Shown one piece after another: positions 7,992-17,844 of a stretch of DNA of 64,000 nt; within the stretch, counting starts at the first letter, position 1; each line of letters starts with the position of its first letter. The stretch is from UBA1431 sp002329665 (GTDB taxonomy: Bacteria; Bacillota; Clostridia; Christensenellales; UBA1431), in assembly GCA_040772545.1 (NCBI GenBank), contig JAXGXY010000001.1, positions 1 to 64,000 of the forward strand. Reading direction: 5' to 3'. The notes below the pieces were generated by a model. That model was not told the DNA's origin. It searched no databases and saw only the letters and a program-made list of their open reading frames with translations. The position numbers were made by a program, and so were the translations under genes.

Positions 7992-8044
7992 CCCTGAAGC
8001 CGGGAGACAGGCCCTTGCGGCAACACTGATAGCGTGAATACGCT

Positions 8045-8066
8045 AAAGCCAATATAAAGGCTTTTT
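8045..8066 (+). terminator. Terminator of the DUF1934 gene
   Basis: AAAGCC (8045-8050) pairs with GGCTTT (8059-8064), followed by T residues. A second hairpin, GGACACGGGC/GCCCGTGTCC (8068-8093), follows directly. Confidence 0.7.
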
Positions 8067-8398
8067 CGGACACGGGCGCTCTTGCCCGTGTCCCCGCCAC
8101 GTTTTTCGGTTTGCCTGTGATTGTGGCTTGTTCAGCGGGAAGGGGCTCGGTGTATAGGAACTCCCCGATGGCTTATCCGGTCCGCCCGCATCATTTCATC
8201 AACTCAAACCGTGTACGCCGTGATCGAACGGCCTGCGAAAATGCGTCAGATATTCGGAAAATCGCCGTATTGGTTCATTTTTCCGCCTTTTTTACCGATA
8301 AATAATCAGGTCTTGTTTCCTTTTGCATAATTTTGTAAAATGGTTTATTCGCGCGAAGCCCAGGGCATAATAGGGGTGAGGACGGTAGCGTGCCGCAG

Positions 8399-8428
8399 TT
8401 GACGCGTCGAACGAAAGGATGGTATAAT
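8399..8428 (+). promoter_or_regulatory. Sigma-A promoter of rho
   Basis: TTGACG (8399-8404), 18 nt, TATAAT (8423-8428). The start codon is at 8637, which implies an untranslated leader of about 200 nt. Confidence 0.8.
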
Positions 8429-8636
8429 ACCCGAAAGGTCCGAATGTATTCATATAGCCGATTCGCCATTTCATTATTCTTTGACCTTTATCGATTTACC
8501 CATAGAATAATATATACATCTATTACCGCTTGCGAGAGGAAAGTGTACGGTCGGTATTTTGCATGACGGTCTGCTATGGAAACTTTCAGTGCACGCGGGT
8601 GTATATTGTTATAAGAGCGCATTTCAAGGAGGTACT

Positions 8637-10229
<1,593 letters not shown>

Positions 10230-10255
10230 CCAAATCCGAATTCCCTGACGCTGTG

Positions 10256-10321
10256 CCAACGCAAACTCCGTTTGCGTTGGTTAGGCCGTCGGCAAACCCT
10301 TCGGGATTTGTCGACGGCTTT
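10256..10321 (+). terminator. Tandem terminators of rho
   Basis: First hairpin: CCAACGCAAAC-tcc-GTTTGCGTTGG (10256-10280). Second: GCCGTCG (10285-10291) with CGACGGC (10312-10318), containing an inner stem closed by a TTCG loop and followed by TTT. Confidence 0.85.
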
Positions 10322-10360
10322 CTGTGTGGTTAAAATGCCGCTTTTAGGCGGTTATTTTCG

Positions 10361-10389
10361 CCAATCTGACGCACATGTCGTCAGATTGG
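10361..10389. repeat. Perfect 11-bp inverted repeat
   Basis: CCAATCTGACG (10361-10371) and CGTCAGATTGG (10379-10389) flank CACATGT. It abuts copy 2 of the 63-bp repeat. Confidence 0.8.
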
Positions 10390-10451
10390 ATTGAAAGTGG
10401 GGGATTGCATCCCCCACACCCCCTGCCAGTAGGCTTTTTTGACAGTCTGAC
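10389..10451. repeat. 63-bp dispersed hairpin repeat, copy 2
   Basis: It matches positions 1-63 with four substitutions. The hairpin arms are GTGGGGGAT and ATCCCCCAC around TGC, and the unit ends in a T6 run and GACAGTCTGAC. Directly after it comes a second copy of the 26-base hairpin sequence found at 10257-10282. Confidence 0.85.
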
Positions 10452-10476
10452 AACGCAAACTCCGTTTGCGTTGGTT
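10451..10476. repeat. Second copy of the rho-terminator hairpin
   Basis: CAACGCAAAC-tcc-GTTTGCGTTG plus GTT is identical to 10257-10282 over 26 bases. The two copies are 194 bp apart and flank the dyad and the 63-bp repeat. TTTTA follows, so it can also act as a terminator. Confidence 0.85.
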
Positions 10477-10575
10477 TTATCTGGCGCAGCCGGTGAAGCG
10501 TGAATGGGGCCGGCGGCCCCAGACCCCCGGGAAGTATAGGGAGGCGCGACAGAGTATATAACATGAATATACATG

Positions 10576-10604
10576 TTGACTCAAATATTCGGGTGTAATA
10601 TAGT
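10576..10604 (+). promoter_or_regulatory. Sigma-A promoter of deoC
   Basis: TTGACT (10576-10581), 17 nt, TATAGT (10599-10604), 36 nt before the start codon. Confidence 0.7.
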
Positions 10605-10640
10605 TGAGGTGGAAGTATATCCACAAGGGAGGGAAAGAAT

Positions 10641-11360
10641 ATGGTGGATCTTACAAAGTACGATAAGAAGTCGATCGGGAAGCTGTTCGACCTCGCTGTG
10701 TTGCCCAAGAACATCACCGAGGACGATGTGCGAAAAGGCGCGAAGGATGCGGTGAAGTACAACTGCGCATCGTACTACACGAACTCCTACTTCTGGACGC
10801 CGGTTGTCAAGGAGGAACTGGCGGGTTCCGATGTGCTGATAGCGGCAGGGATCGATTTCCCATGGGGCGTATCGCCCAGCATCGTCAAGGCGTTCGAGAC
10901 GGAGCAGGCGGTGAAAGCCGGGTGCCAGTCGCTGGACATCACCATCAACATGAGCGCGCTTCGTTCGAAGATGTACGATAAGGTGCTCCAGGAACTCAAG
11001 GATTTCAAGGCCGCGGCACAGGGCTGCCTGACCAAGGGCATCATCGAGTTTTGCCATGCCACGCTTGAAGAGATCGAAATCGCCTGCAAGATGATCGCGG
11101 AAGCGGGGCTGGACTACGCGAAGACCGGTACGGGCCAGTTCGACGGCCTGGACATGACCCAGTTCATGAAAATGAAAGAGACGCTCAAGGGCACCAGTGT
11201 CAAGCTCAAGGTTTCGGGTGTGAAATATCCGCGCCCCCAGAACGCATACATGTTCCTCCTCGCGGGCGCCGACCTCATCGGCACGCGGGCGGCCCCGGAC
11301 ATCATCGAGAATCTGGACCTGATGCGCGAGATCGGGATCGTGCCGCCGTATAAGCCATAA
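10641..11360 (+). CDS. deoC: DeoC-family aldolase (deoxyribose-phosphate aldolase-like)
   Basis: A 239-residue TIM-barrel class I aldolase. DeoC cleaves 2-deoxyribose 5-phosphate to glyceraldehyde 3-phosphate and acetaldehyde in deoxynucleoside catabolism. The Schiff-base lysine block reads AKTGTGQFDG, the second active lysine block LKVSGVK, the aspartate block SLDITIN, and TKGIIEF aligns with the KVIIE strand. These blocks differ from E. coli DeoC (KTSTG, KPAGG), so substrate identity is less certain than family. ATG follows GGGAGGG. It is a single-gene unit. Confidence 0.8.
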   Translation: MVDLTKYDKKSIGKLFDLAVLPKNITEDDVRKGAKDAVKYNCASYYTNSYFWTPVVKEELAGSDVLIAAGIDFPWGVSPSIVKAFETEQAVKAGCQSLDITINMSALRSKMYDKVLQELKDFKAAAQGCLTKGIIEFCHATLEEIEIACKMIAEAGLDYAKTGTGQFDGLDMTQFMKMKETLKGTSVKLKVSGVKYPRPQNAYMFLLAGADLIGTRAAPDIIENLDLMREIGIVPPYKP

Positions 11361-11386
11361 GCCCAAGGCACAGTGCGGTCATGCAA

Positions 11387-11414
11387 AAGGGGACGGCGTC
11401 GAAGCCGTCCCCTT
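11387..11414. terminator. Hairpin after deoC
   Basis: A perfect 11-bp stem, AAGGGGACGGC (11387-11397) and GCCGTCCCCTT (11404-11414). No T run follows on the plus strand, so efficiency there is doubtful. On the minus strand TTTT is extended by the stem's own A residues. Confidence 0.55.
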
Positions 11415-11555
11415 CGGCCGCTATTCCCAAGTGACGCGATCCTGCGGCGCTCCCTTTTATGCCCGCGAAAAGCCTGGCGTCAGAGTCGTAAGAGATACGT
11501 GCCGGCGGCGTGCGGAACACGAACGTTTAAAAGCGGGGAATGGTCACGTTTTTTC

Positions 11556-11583
11556 TTGCTTTATGGACTTGTTGTGGTATAAT
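11556..11583 (+). promoter_or_regulatory. Sigma-A promoter of rpmE
   Basis: TTGCTT (11556-11561), 16 nt, TATAAT (11578-11583), 37 nt before the rpmE start. Confidence 0.65.
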
Positions 11584-11620
11584 AGTGTCTGCATTGAAGA
11601 AATGGGAGTTGAAAAGACTG

Positions 11621-11818
11621 ATGAAAGAGGGAATTCACCCCGCGTACCAGAAATGTACGGTGCGCTGCGCCTGTGGCGAAACCTTTGAAACGGGGTCCAC
11701 GAAAAAAGAGATTCGAGTGGAAATCTGTTCGAAATGTCATCCCTTTTTTACGGGGAAACAGAAGCTTGTGGATACAGGCGGGCGTGTGGACCGTTTCAAG
11801 CGCAGATACAGCCTATAG
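11621..11818 (+). CDS. rpmE: 50S ribosomal protein L31, zinc-binding type
   Basis: A 65-residue ribosomal protein that bridges the subunits. It is the zinc-binding (C+) form: a CxC pair (RCACGETF) and a CxxC pair (CSKCHPFFTGKQK) are present, with the family end RVDRFKRRY. The ATG at 11621 has a weakly placed GGGAG 12 nt upstream; a TTG four codons earlier abuts that GGGAG and is less likely. The frame could extend to 11540 but would add residues foreign to L31. Confidence 0.95.
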   Translation: MKEGIHPAYQKCTVRCACGETFETGSTKKEIRVEICSKCHPFFTGKQKLVDTGGRVDRFKRRYSL

Positions 11819-11852
11819 TTTTCGTATAGGCCTTCGGGCCGGTATGGTTCCT

Positions 11853-11897
11853 AACACTATACCCGTGTGTTTCGTCCGCCGGGCATAGTGTTATTTC
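11853..11897 (+). terminator. Intrinsic terminator of rpmE
   Basis: AACACTAT-a-CCCG (11853-11865) pairs with CGGG-c-ATAGTGTT (11880-11892), followed by ATTTCTAT. Confidence 0.75.
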
Positions 11898-11923
11898 TAT
11901 AATAGGGAGAAAAGGGAGAGAAT

Positions 11924-12796
11924 TTGGGTAAGGTTTACATCGGCGGTCAGGCCGTCATAGAAGGCGTCTTGATGCAGTCCCCGACCGCCACCGCGCTGGC
12001 GGTGCGCGTGCCTGGCGGTTCTATCCACGTGGAGGATTTCGGGCACGAGGCGCCGCCGCCCGGGCGTAACTGGCGGAACTGGCCAGTCGTGCGCGGGATT
12101 TGGAGGATGTGGAAGATGTTCGTGATGGGCATGCGCTCCATCAACCGCTCGGCAGCCCTTGCATTTCCCGACGAGGCCGGCGGGGAAAACAGCGGCGCAT
12201 TGACGACCGTGCTGGCCGTGGTCATAGCGCTTGCCGTCTTCATCGCGTTGCCGACGGTCGCGGCGGGTTATCTGGCGTCGTTTATCACGGACCCATTTGT
12301 GCTGAACATCGCGGAAGGCCTTCTGCGCCTGGCGATATTCTTAGGATATCTATGGTCGGTTTCAAGGATCAAAGACATCCGCCGGGTGTTCATGTACCAC
12401 GGCGCCGAGCACAAGGTCGTGCACTGCTACGAACGGGACATGGAGCTGACCGTCGAGAACGCGTCCGGCTGCCCGCGCCTGCACCCGCGCTGCGGAACCA
12501 GCTTCCTGCTGCTGATCGTGATCCTGAGCATCGTGCTCTTTTCGCTTCTCGGGTGGAGCGGGGCTTGGTACGCGCGCATCGGCCTGCGCCTAGCCGCGCT
12601 GCCTGTCGTCGCAGGGCTGGCGTACGAACTGCTGCGATTCGCTGCGCGGCGCGAGTCCTTGTTCTGGCGCGTGGTCCGGTTTCCGGGCATTCAGCTTCAG
12701 CGGCTGACCACGCGCGAGCCGGACGATGGTATGATTGAGGTCGCTATCGCGGCGTTTAGGCGGGTGGCGTGCACGGAGGAACCGAGTATTGGATGA
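11924..12796 (+). CDS. DUF1385 (YqhQ-like) membrane protein
   Basis: A 290-residue multi-pass protein of the DUF1385 family. The family signature IGGQAVIEGVLMQSP opens the protein, and RRVFMYHGAEHKVVHCYE with PRLHPRCGTSFLL lies in the centre. Hydrophobic segments are near residues 88-120, 122-147 and 198-240. The role is unknown. In Clostridia this gene sits between rpmE and prmC-prfA, as here. The start is a TTG at 11924 after GGGAGAG. Its end overlaps prmC by 8 nt. Confidence 0.88.
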   Translation: MGKVYIGGQAVIEGVLMQSPTATALAVRVPGGSIHVEDFGHEAPPPGRNWRNWPVVRGIWRMWKMFVMGMRSINRSAALAFPDEAGGENSGALTTVLAVVIALAVFIALPTVAAGYLASFITDPFVLNIAEGLLRLAIFLGYLWSVSRIKDIRRVFMYHGAEHKVVHCYERDMELTVENASGCPRLHPRCGTSFLLLIVILSIVLFSLLGWSGAWYARIGLRLAALPVVAGLAYELLRFAARRESLFWRVVRFPGIQLQRLTTREPDDGMIEVAIAAFRRVACTEEPSIG

Positions 12797-13658
12797 AATG
12801 ACCCCACTCAAGGCGCTTTCACAGGCAGGGCAGAAGCTGGAGAAGGCGCAAATACCCAACGCACAGAACGAAGCCCGATTCATACTCCTCGACGTGATGG
12901 GCACGGATATGGCCGGGTTGTTACGCAATGGCACAAAGCCGATGGGGGAAGCGAAACTCAGCCTTTACCGTCAGAAGATCGAGCAGCGGGTTTCGGGCAG
13001 GCCGCTTGCGTATATTTTGGGCAAAGAGTGTTTCATGGGCCTGTGGTTCAGCGTTGACGAGCACGTGCTCATCCCGAGGCGGGACACCGAAAAGCTGGTC
13101 CACGAAGCGCTGGCCTGCCTGAGCCAATACGCGAAATGCCGGGTGTTGGACCTGTGCTGCGGTTCGGGCGCCGTCGGTATCGCCATCGCGCACCTGAAGC
13201 GGGAAGCCCAGGTCATAGCGGCCGACATCTCGCCGAAATGCCTCGAGGTTGCGAAGAAGAACGCGAGGCAGAACAAGGTCATTTCGCGCATGCGTTTCGT
13301 GCAGTCCGACCTCTTTGCCGAACTTGAGGGCCAGCGCTTCGACGCGATCGTCTGCAACCCGCCCTACGTCAGCGACGAGCGGATGCGGGAACTGTCCGTC
13401 GACGTGCGGGACTTCGAGCCCGGGCTCGCGCTCTTCGGCGGCAGGGACGGCAAGGACTATTACCGGGCGATCATCCCCAAGGCGCGGCATCACCTGAACA
13501 AGGGCGGTTATCTGGTGCTGGAGACGGCGAACGACCAGGCGGCGACGGTGGCCGAAATGATGCTCAAGGCCGGTTTTCAGGCGGTTTGCGTTGTCCGCGA
13601 CGACGGCGGCCGGCCCCGCGTCGTAAGCGGCAGGTACGAGATGCCGGGATTACGGTGA
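12789..13658 (+). CDS. prmC: Peptide chain release factor N5-glutamine methyltransferase (PrmC)
   Basis: A 289-residue SAM-dependent methyltransferase that methylates the glutamine of the GGQ motif in release factors, including PrfA, encoded next. A helical N-terminal domain is followed by the methyltransferase fold with VLDLCCGSGAVGIAIA and the catalytic NPPY (in CNPPYVSDERM). The start is probably the TTG at 12789, which has GGAGGA 8 nt upstream and overlaps the preceding stop; the ATG at 12798 lies 17 nt from that site. Overlap implies translational coupling. Confidence 0.93.
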   Translation: MDEMTPLKALSQAGQKLEKAQIPNAQNEARFILLDVMGTDMAGLLRNGTKPMGEAKLSLYRQKIEQRVSGRPLAYILGKECFMGLWFSVDEHVLIPRRDTEKLVHEALACLSQYAKCRVLDLCCGSGAVGIAIAHLKREAQVIAADISPKCLEVAKKNARQNKVISRMRFVQSDLFAELEGQRFDAIVCNPPYVSDERMRELSVDVRDFEPGLALFGGRDGKDYYRAIIPKARHHLNKGGYLVLETANDQAATVAEMMLKAGFQAVCVVRDDGGRPRVVSGRYEMPGLR

Positions 13659-13669
13659 GAGAGATGGAA

Positions 13670-14731
13670 ATGCAGGAGAAACTCGAAGGCATCAAAACAA
13701 GGTATGAGGAACTGAGCGGGCGCCTGGCGGACCCGGCGCTGATCGGCGACGTACCGAAATACACCGATACGCTGAAGAAACACGCGGCCCTGGAGGAGAT
13801 CGTGCAGGAATACGAGACTTATCGGGGCCTTTTGGCGCAGGAGAAGGAACTGAGCGGCCTGATCGCCGGCGGGGACGAGGAATTGCAGCAGATCGCCAGA
13901 GAGGAACTGCCAAAGGTGCAGTCCGCCCTGGAGGCTTCCGAGGCGGCGCTGAAGGCCATGCTCGTGCCCAGGGACCCGAGGGACGAAAGGAACGTCATCA
14001 TGGAGGTGCGCGCGGGCACGGGCGGCGACGAAGCCGCGCTGTTCGGCGCGGACCTGGTTCGGATGTATATGCGCTACGCCGAGCGCAGAGGATATAAGAC
14101 GGAGATGCTTTCGACTTCGCTCACCGACATAGGCGGCGTGAAAGAGGTCGTGATGAGCATATCCGGCCGTGGAGCGTTCTCCCGTTTGAAATACGAAAGC
14201 GGGGTGCACCGCGTGCAGCGCGTGCCCGAGACGGAGTCCCAGGGGCGCGTGCATACGTCGGCTGCGACGGTGGCCGTGCTGCCCGAAGCGGAGGACGTCG
14301 AGGTGGAGATCGACCCGGGCGACCTGCGCGTAGACGTTTACCGCAGCGGCGGCCACGGCGGGCAGAGCGTGAACACGACCGACTCGGCCGTGCGCATCAC
14401 GCACCTGCCCAGCGGCCTGGTCGTGACCTGCCAGGACGAAAAATCGCAGCTAAAAAACAAGGAAAAGGCCATGCGCGTGCTCAAGAGCCGCCTGCTCGAC
14501 CTCATGCGTTCGCAGCAGGACAGCGAGCTGGCCGCGCAGCGCAAGAGCCAGGTCGGCTCCGGCGACCGTTCGGAACGCATCCGGACCTACAACTTCCCGC
14601 AGGGCCGCGTGACCGACCACCGTATCGGGCTAACGCTATACAGGCTCGAAGCGTTCATGCTGGGCGACCTGGACGGGATGATCGACGCGCTCGCCGTGCA
14701 GGAGCGCGCCAACGCGCTGAAGAACGACTGA
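13670..14731 (+). CDS. prfA: Peptide chain release factor 1
   Basis: A 353-residue protein recognising UAA and UAG and triggering peptidyl-tRNA hydrolysis. The GGQ motif (GGHGGQSVNTTDSAVRITH) is the catalytic loop that PrmC methylates. The codon-recognition PxT-type loop lies in the central domain, and the family end LEAFMLGDLDGMIDAL is present. MQEKLEGIKTRYEEL aligns with the usual RF1 N-terminus, and the ATG at 13670 lies 6 nt after GAGAGAG, so this start is preferred over 13664 or a GTG at 13655. It follows prmC by 11 nt. Confidence 0.95.
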   Translation: MQEKLEGIKTRYEELSGRLADPALIGDVPKYTDTLKKHAALEEIVQEYETYRGLLAQEKELSGLIAGGDEELQQIAREELPKVQSALEASEAALKAMLVPRDPRDERNVIMEVRAGTGGDEAALFGADLVRMYMRYAERRGYKTEMLSTSLTDIGGVKEVVMSISGRGAFSRLKYESGVHRVQRVPETESQGRVHTSAATVAVLPEAEDVEVEIDPGDLRVDVYRSGGHGGQSVNTTDSAVRITHLPSGLVVTCQDEKSQLKNKEKAMRVLKSRLLDLMRSQQDSELAAQRKSQVGSGDRSERIRTYNFPQGRVTDHRIGLTLYRLEAFMLGDLDGMIDALAVQERANALKND

Positions 14732-14788
14732 ATCGCGACGGATGAAAACCCCCGTTGCCCGCATAAGCATATAGCGTTAACGAAGAAT

Positions 14789-15553
14789 ATGAGGGCGGGG
14801 GTCATGACGGGGCTGGGATCATCCATCGCCGTGGGCACGCTCATAGGCGTTGCCGGAACGGGACTGGGCGGCGCGGTCTGCTACATCATCGCGCACCCCA
14901 CCAAAACGACGCAGGCGGTCATGCTTTCGTATTCGGGCGGCGTGATGGCGGCGATGGTCGTGTTCAGCATGCTTCCCGAGGCGTTTGTCGGAAAGCCTTT
15001 CTGGCCGGGGGCCCTGAGCCTGCTGTTGAGCGGGGCGTTCGTGGGCGCGCTCTCGGCCGTGCTACGCCTCCCGGCCGACTGCCCGCAGACCGGGGAGGGC
15101 ATGCGCCTGCGCCTGCAGCGTACTTCGCTGATGATAATAAGCGCCATCGCGCTGCATAACCTCCCGGAAGGCCTGGCGATAGGCACCGGGCTTTGTGTGC
15201 GCTCCGACTACACGTTCACGCTCATCCTGCTCATGCTCCTGCACGACATACCCGAGGGGATGGCGGCCGGCGTAGGCCTCAAGGCCGGCCGGATGAGCGC
15301 CTTCAAGGGCATCGGCGCCTGCATGCTCGCCGGGGTGCCCACGGGGCTGGGCGCCGCGGTCGGATTCTTCGTGGGGGGAATCTCCCAGGCGTTCATATCG
15401 GCCAGCATAGCGTTTGCGGCCGGTGCCATGCTCCTGGTCACCTGCCTGGAACTCATTCCCAGCGCGCGCGGCCTGGACAGCAGGAAGTGCGTGCTGATCC
15501 CTGCTTTCGCTGCGGGCGTGCTGACCGGCGCGCTGGTCATTGCAGGGCTTTAA
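14789..15553 (+). CDS. ZIP family divalent metal transporter
   Basis: A 254-residue membrane protein with about eight helices, of the GufA-like ZIP branch that moves zinc or other divalent metals. The two metal-site helices carry HNLPEG (about residue 122) and HDIPEG (about 152). ATG codons lie at 14789 and 14804; the latter has a G-rich sequence close upstream, so the first five residues are uncertain. It lies between prfA and sua5; Bacillus has the manganese exporter mntP between sua5 and ywlE in the equivalent run. Confidence 0.88.
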   Translation: MRAGVMTGLGSSIAVGTLIGVAGTGLGGAVCYIIAHPTKTTQAVMLSYSGGVMAAMVVFSMLPEAFVGKPFWPGALSLLLSGAFVGALSAVLRLPADCPQTGEGMRLRLQRTSLMIISAIALHNLPEGLAIGTGLCVRSDYTFTLILLMLLHDIPEGMAAGVGLKAGRMSAFKGIGACMLAGVPTGLGAAVGFFVGGISQAFISASIAFAAGAMLLVTCLELIPSARGLDSRKCVLIPAFAAGVLTGALVIAGL

Positions 15554-15563
15554 TATAGGAGGG

Positions 15564-16610
15564 ATGGCTATTCGCAGAGACCGAGAGATCGTGACCAGCC
15601 TGCGCGCGTGGGACGAGCCTGGCGCGCTGGAGGAGGCCGCGCGGCTCCTTCGGGCCGGAGACGTCGTGGCTTTCCCGACCGAGACGGTGTACGGATTGGG
15701 GGCATTATGCTCCCTGGAATCAGCCGTGCGGCGCGTTTTCGAAGTGAAGGGGCGCCCGGCCGACAATCCGCTCATCGTCCACGTCGACGGCGTCCCCTGC
15801 GCCCGGTCGCTGGCGCGCGAATGGACGCCGGTTGCCCAGGCGCTAGCCGGTGCGTTCTGGCCCGGGCCGCTCACCCTGGTCCTGCCGCGCGCGCCGGGCC
15901 TGCCGTCCGCTATCAGCGCCGGGCTCGATACGGTGGCGCTGCGCATGCCGGCCCATCCCTGCGCGCTCGCGCTCGTTTCGCGCGCCGGCCCGGTCGCCGC
16001 GCCCAGCGCGAATCTGTCGGGACGTCCGAGCCCGACGCGGGCGGAACACGTCTTCGCCGACCTCGGCGGCAGGATCCCCCTCATACTCGACGGAGGACCG
16101 TGCGAGAAAGGGCTGGAATCCACCGTGCTGGACATCACGGGCGAAGTGCCCGTTATCCTGCGCCCGGGCCACGTGACCGCCGCGGACATCGCGGCTGTCG
16201 CCGGGGACGTGGGCCTTTCGCCGGGGGTGCTCGGCCCCCTGCCCGAAGGGTCGAAAGCGGTTTCGCCCGGCGTCATGCACCGCCACTACGCGCCGCTGAG
16301 CCGCGTGACGGTGTTTTTAGGGGAAGAGGAAGCCGTGCGCGCGAGCATGGCCGGGGAATACGAAAAGCTTGAGGAGGCGGGGTTCAGGCCGCTCATGGTG
16401 GGCATCGGCGCCTTTTTGGGCTATGAAAGCCGGACGGCGGCGGACATGGAAGCACTCGCGCGGGACTTCTACGCCATTCTCCTCGAAAGCGAGAAGGAGT
16501 ATACGCACCTGCTTGTACAGGGGGTGGACGGGCAAGGCGTAGGGCTGGCGCTGATGAACCGCGCGCTGCGCGCGGCGGATTATTCGGTAAAGGTCGTGGA
16601 CGGGACGTAG
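15564..16610 (+). CDS. ywlC: Threonylcarbamoyl-AMP synthase (Sua5/YwlC)
   Basis: A 348-residue enzyme making threonylcarbamoyl-AMP for t6A37 tRNA modification. The YrdC domain has FPTETVYGLGA, KGRPADNPLIVH, FWPGPLTLVL and APSANLSGRPSPTRAEHV. The C-terminal Sua5 domain begins after the linker ending SPGVMHRHYAPLS. AGGAGGG directly abuts the ATG at 15564, which is too close for ideal initiation, so an ATT two codons on or a TTG at 15540 are possible. ywlE and rpiB follow, as in Bacillus. Confidence 0.93.
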   Translation: MAIRRDREIVTSLRAWDEPGALEEAARLLRAGDVVAFPTETVYGLGALCSLESAVRRVFEVKGRPADNPLIVHVDGVPCARSLAREWTPVAQALAGAFWPGPLTLVLPRAPGLPSAISAGLDTVALRMPAHPCALALVSRAGPVAAPSANLSGRPSPTRAEHVFADLGGRIPLILDGGPCEKGLESTVLDITGEVPVILRPGHVTAADIAAVAGDVGLSPGVLGPLPEGSKAVSPGVMHRHYAPLSRVTVFLGEEEAVRASMAGEYEKLEEAGFRPLMVGIGAFLGYESRTAADMEALARDFYAILLESEKEYTHLLVQGVDGQGVGLALMNRALRAADYSVKVVDGT

Positions 16611-16633
16611 CCAAATTAAAGGGAGGGCGTCGC

Positions 16634-17137
16634 ATGAGCAAGACGGTGTGTATTGTGTGCACGGGGAACACCTGCCGGAGCCCCATGGCGGAGGGGCTGC
16701 TCAGGAAGCTGCTCAGGGAAGCGGGCGCGGAGGGCGTCAAGGTGTTTTCGGCCGGGACACGGGCTGCGGACGGGCTGAACGCAGCATATGAAAGCCGGCA
16801 GGCGATGCGCGGGTACGGCGTGTCCCTGCGGGGGCACAGATCGGCCCAGCTCACCCGGGAAGCCATAAAGAGGGCGGACGTGATCCTGACGATGGAGGCA
16901 AGGCACATTGCCGAGGTGCTGGCCCTCGACAGGACCGCCGCGGGCAAGACGCACACGCTGAAGGGGTTCGCCGCCGGCGTGCGCGGCATCCCCGGGGCAG
17001 ACTGCGACGTGCGCGACCCTTACTCCTTGCCGCTGGACGCCTACCTCGCCTGCGCAAAGGAGATACTAGAGCATCTTAAACGCGCCCTGCCCTTGCTGCT
17101 AAAGGAACTGGGGATACCAAAGAAACCGGAGAAATAG
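16634..17137 (+). CDS. ywlE: Low-molecular-weight phosphatase, YwlE protein-arginine phosphatase type
   Basis: A 167-residue cytosolic phosphatase. The P-loop CTGNTCRS (Cys9 to Ser16) opens the protein, and the catalytic acid lies in DVRDPY. A threonine in the CxGNTCRS position (Thr13) distinguishes arginine phosphatases such as Bacillus YwlE from tyrosine phosphatases, which usually have Ile there. That points to removal of McsB-type arginine phosphorylation. Placement between sua5 and rpiB is the conserved ywlC-ywlE-ywlF order. ATG follows GGGAGG. Confidence 0.88.
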   Translation: MSKTVCIVCTGNTCRSPMAEGLLRKLLREAGAEGVKVFSAGTRAADGLNAAYESRQAMRGYGVSLRGHRSAQLTREAIKRADVILTMEARHIAEVLALDRTAAGKTHTLKGFAAGVRGIPGADCDVRDPYSLPLDAYLACAKEILEHLKRALPLLLKELGIPKKPEK

Positions 17138-17256
17138 GGAAACGCCCAGAGAGCTCAATGGGTTGACGCCGGGAGAAAGAGTGGGTTAAACTAGATAAGT
17201 GCGGTTTTTGGGTGAAGGAGCACCAAGCATTGTGAAAATTATGTCATACAATGCTA

Positions 17257-17284
17257 TTGCATTGCTTGTTGATGCGTTTATAAT
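17257..17284 (+). promoter_or_regulatory. Sigma-A promoter of rpiB and perhaps the ATPase operon
   Basis: TTGCAT (17257-17262), 16 nt, TATAAT (17279-17284). It lies in an AT-rich 200-bp gap after ywlE, 55 nt before rpiB. Confidence 0.7.
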
Positions 17285-17338
17285 TAACTACAGGGCAAAA
17301 AGGGGATATACCCCGTTTTCTGATGAAAGGGGAATACT

Positions 17339-17779
17339 ATGCGAATCGCATTGGGATCAGACCACGGTGGATTCGAACTCAAGCAGAACGTAATGGCTCA
17401 TTTGGAGAAGAAGCAGATCGAGTTCAAGGATTTCGGCTGTTATTCTTCTGATTCGGTGGACTATCCGGATCTGGCCGTGCCTGTCGCGAACGCAGTGCTC
17501 AGCGGTGACTATGATTTGGGCATCCTGATCTGCGGCACGGGCATCGGCATTTCCATTTCGGCCAACAAGATCAGAGGCATCCGCTGCGCCCTGTGTTCGG
17601 ACACGTTTTCCGCGCACGCGACCCGCGAGCATAACGACGCGAACATCCTGGCCATGGGCGGCCGGGTGGTCGGTACGGGCGTCGCGCTCGATATCGTGGA
17701 CGCGTTCCTCGGCGCCGCATTCGAAGGCGGACGCCACCAGCGCCGCATCGAAAAGATGATGGCGCTCGAAAACCTGTAA
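17339..17779 (+). CDS. rpiB: Ribose 5-phosphate isomerase B
   Basis: A 146-residue RpiB/LacAB enzyme interconverting ribose 5-phosphate and ribulose 5-phosphate in the pentose phosphate pathway. Visible are the opening RIALGSDHGGFELK, the active-site block ICGTGIGISISANKIRGIRCAL (catalytic Cys in CGTG) and REHNDANILAMGGRV. ATG follows AAAGGGG. It has its own promoter. The next gene is 65 bp away with a hairpin (CGCGCC/GGCGCG, 17800-17815) but no T run between them, so read-through into the ATPase operon is plausible. Confidence 0.95.
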   Translation: MRIALGSDHGGFELKQNVMAHLEKKQIEFKDFGCYSSDSVDYPDLAVPVANAVLSGDYDLGILICGTGIGISISANKIRGIRCALCSDTFSAHATREHNDANILAMGGRVVGTGVALDIVDAFLGAAFEGGRHQRRIEKMMALENL

Positions 17780-17844
17780 AGCAAGCCGACGGACAGACGC
17801 GCGCCGCTTGGCGCGTATACGATAAGCGCAGGGGGGAAGCGAGG

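Larger units (their letters stand above)
7992..8636. other. 645-bp gene-free stretch before rho
   Basis: It contains two hairpins after the DUF1934 gene (8045-8093), about 300 bases in which I see no gene, the rho promoter (8399-8428) and a roughly 200-nt rho leader. A leader of this length could carry autoregulation, but no attenuator was recognised. Confidence 0.6.
10230..10640. other. 411-bp hairpin-rich intergenic stretch between rho and deoC
   Basis: In order it contains two rho terminators, a CCGC/GCGG hairpin (about 10338-10351), a perfect 11-bp dyad (10361-10389), copy 2 of the 63-bp repeat, a second exact copy of the first terminator hairpin (10451-10476) and the deoC promoter. No gene is seen. 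Confidence 0.75.

Noticed and set aside
12735..12788. Upstream extension of prmC to the frame opening at 12735
   Set aside because: The added residues (Arg-rich) lie inside the DUF1385 gene and do not resemble PrmC. The TTG at 12789 has the proper ribosome site.
17800..17815. Terminator separating rpiB from the ATPase operon
   Set aside because: CGCGCC/GGCGCG pairs well, but there is no T run, so it is not called as a terminator.
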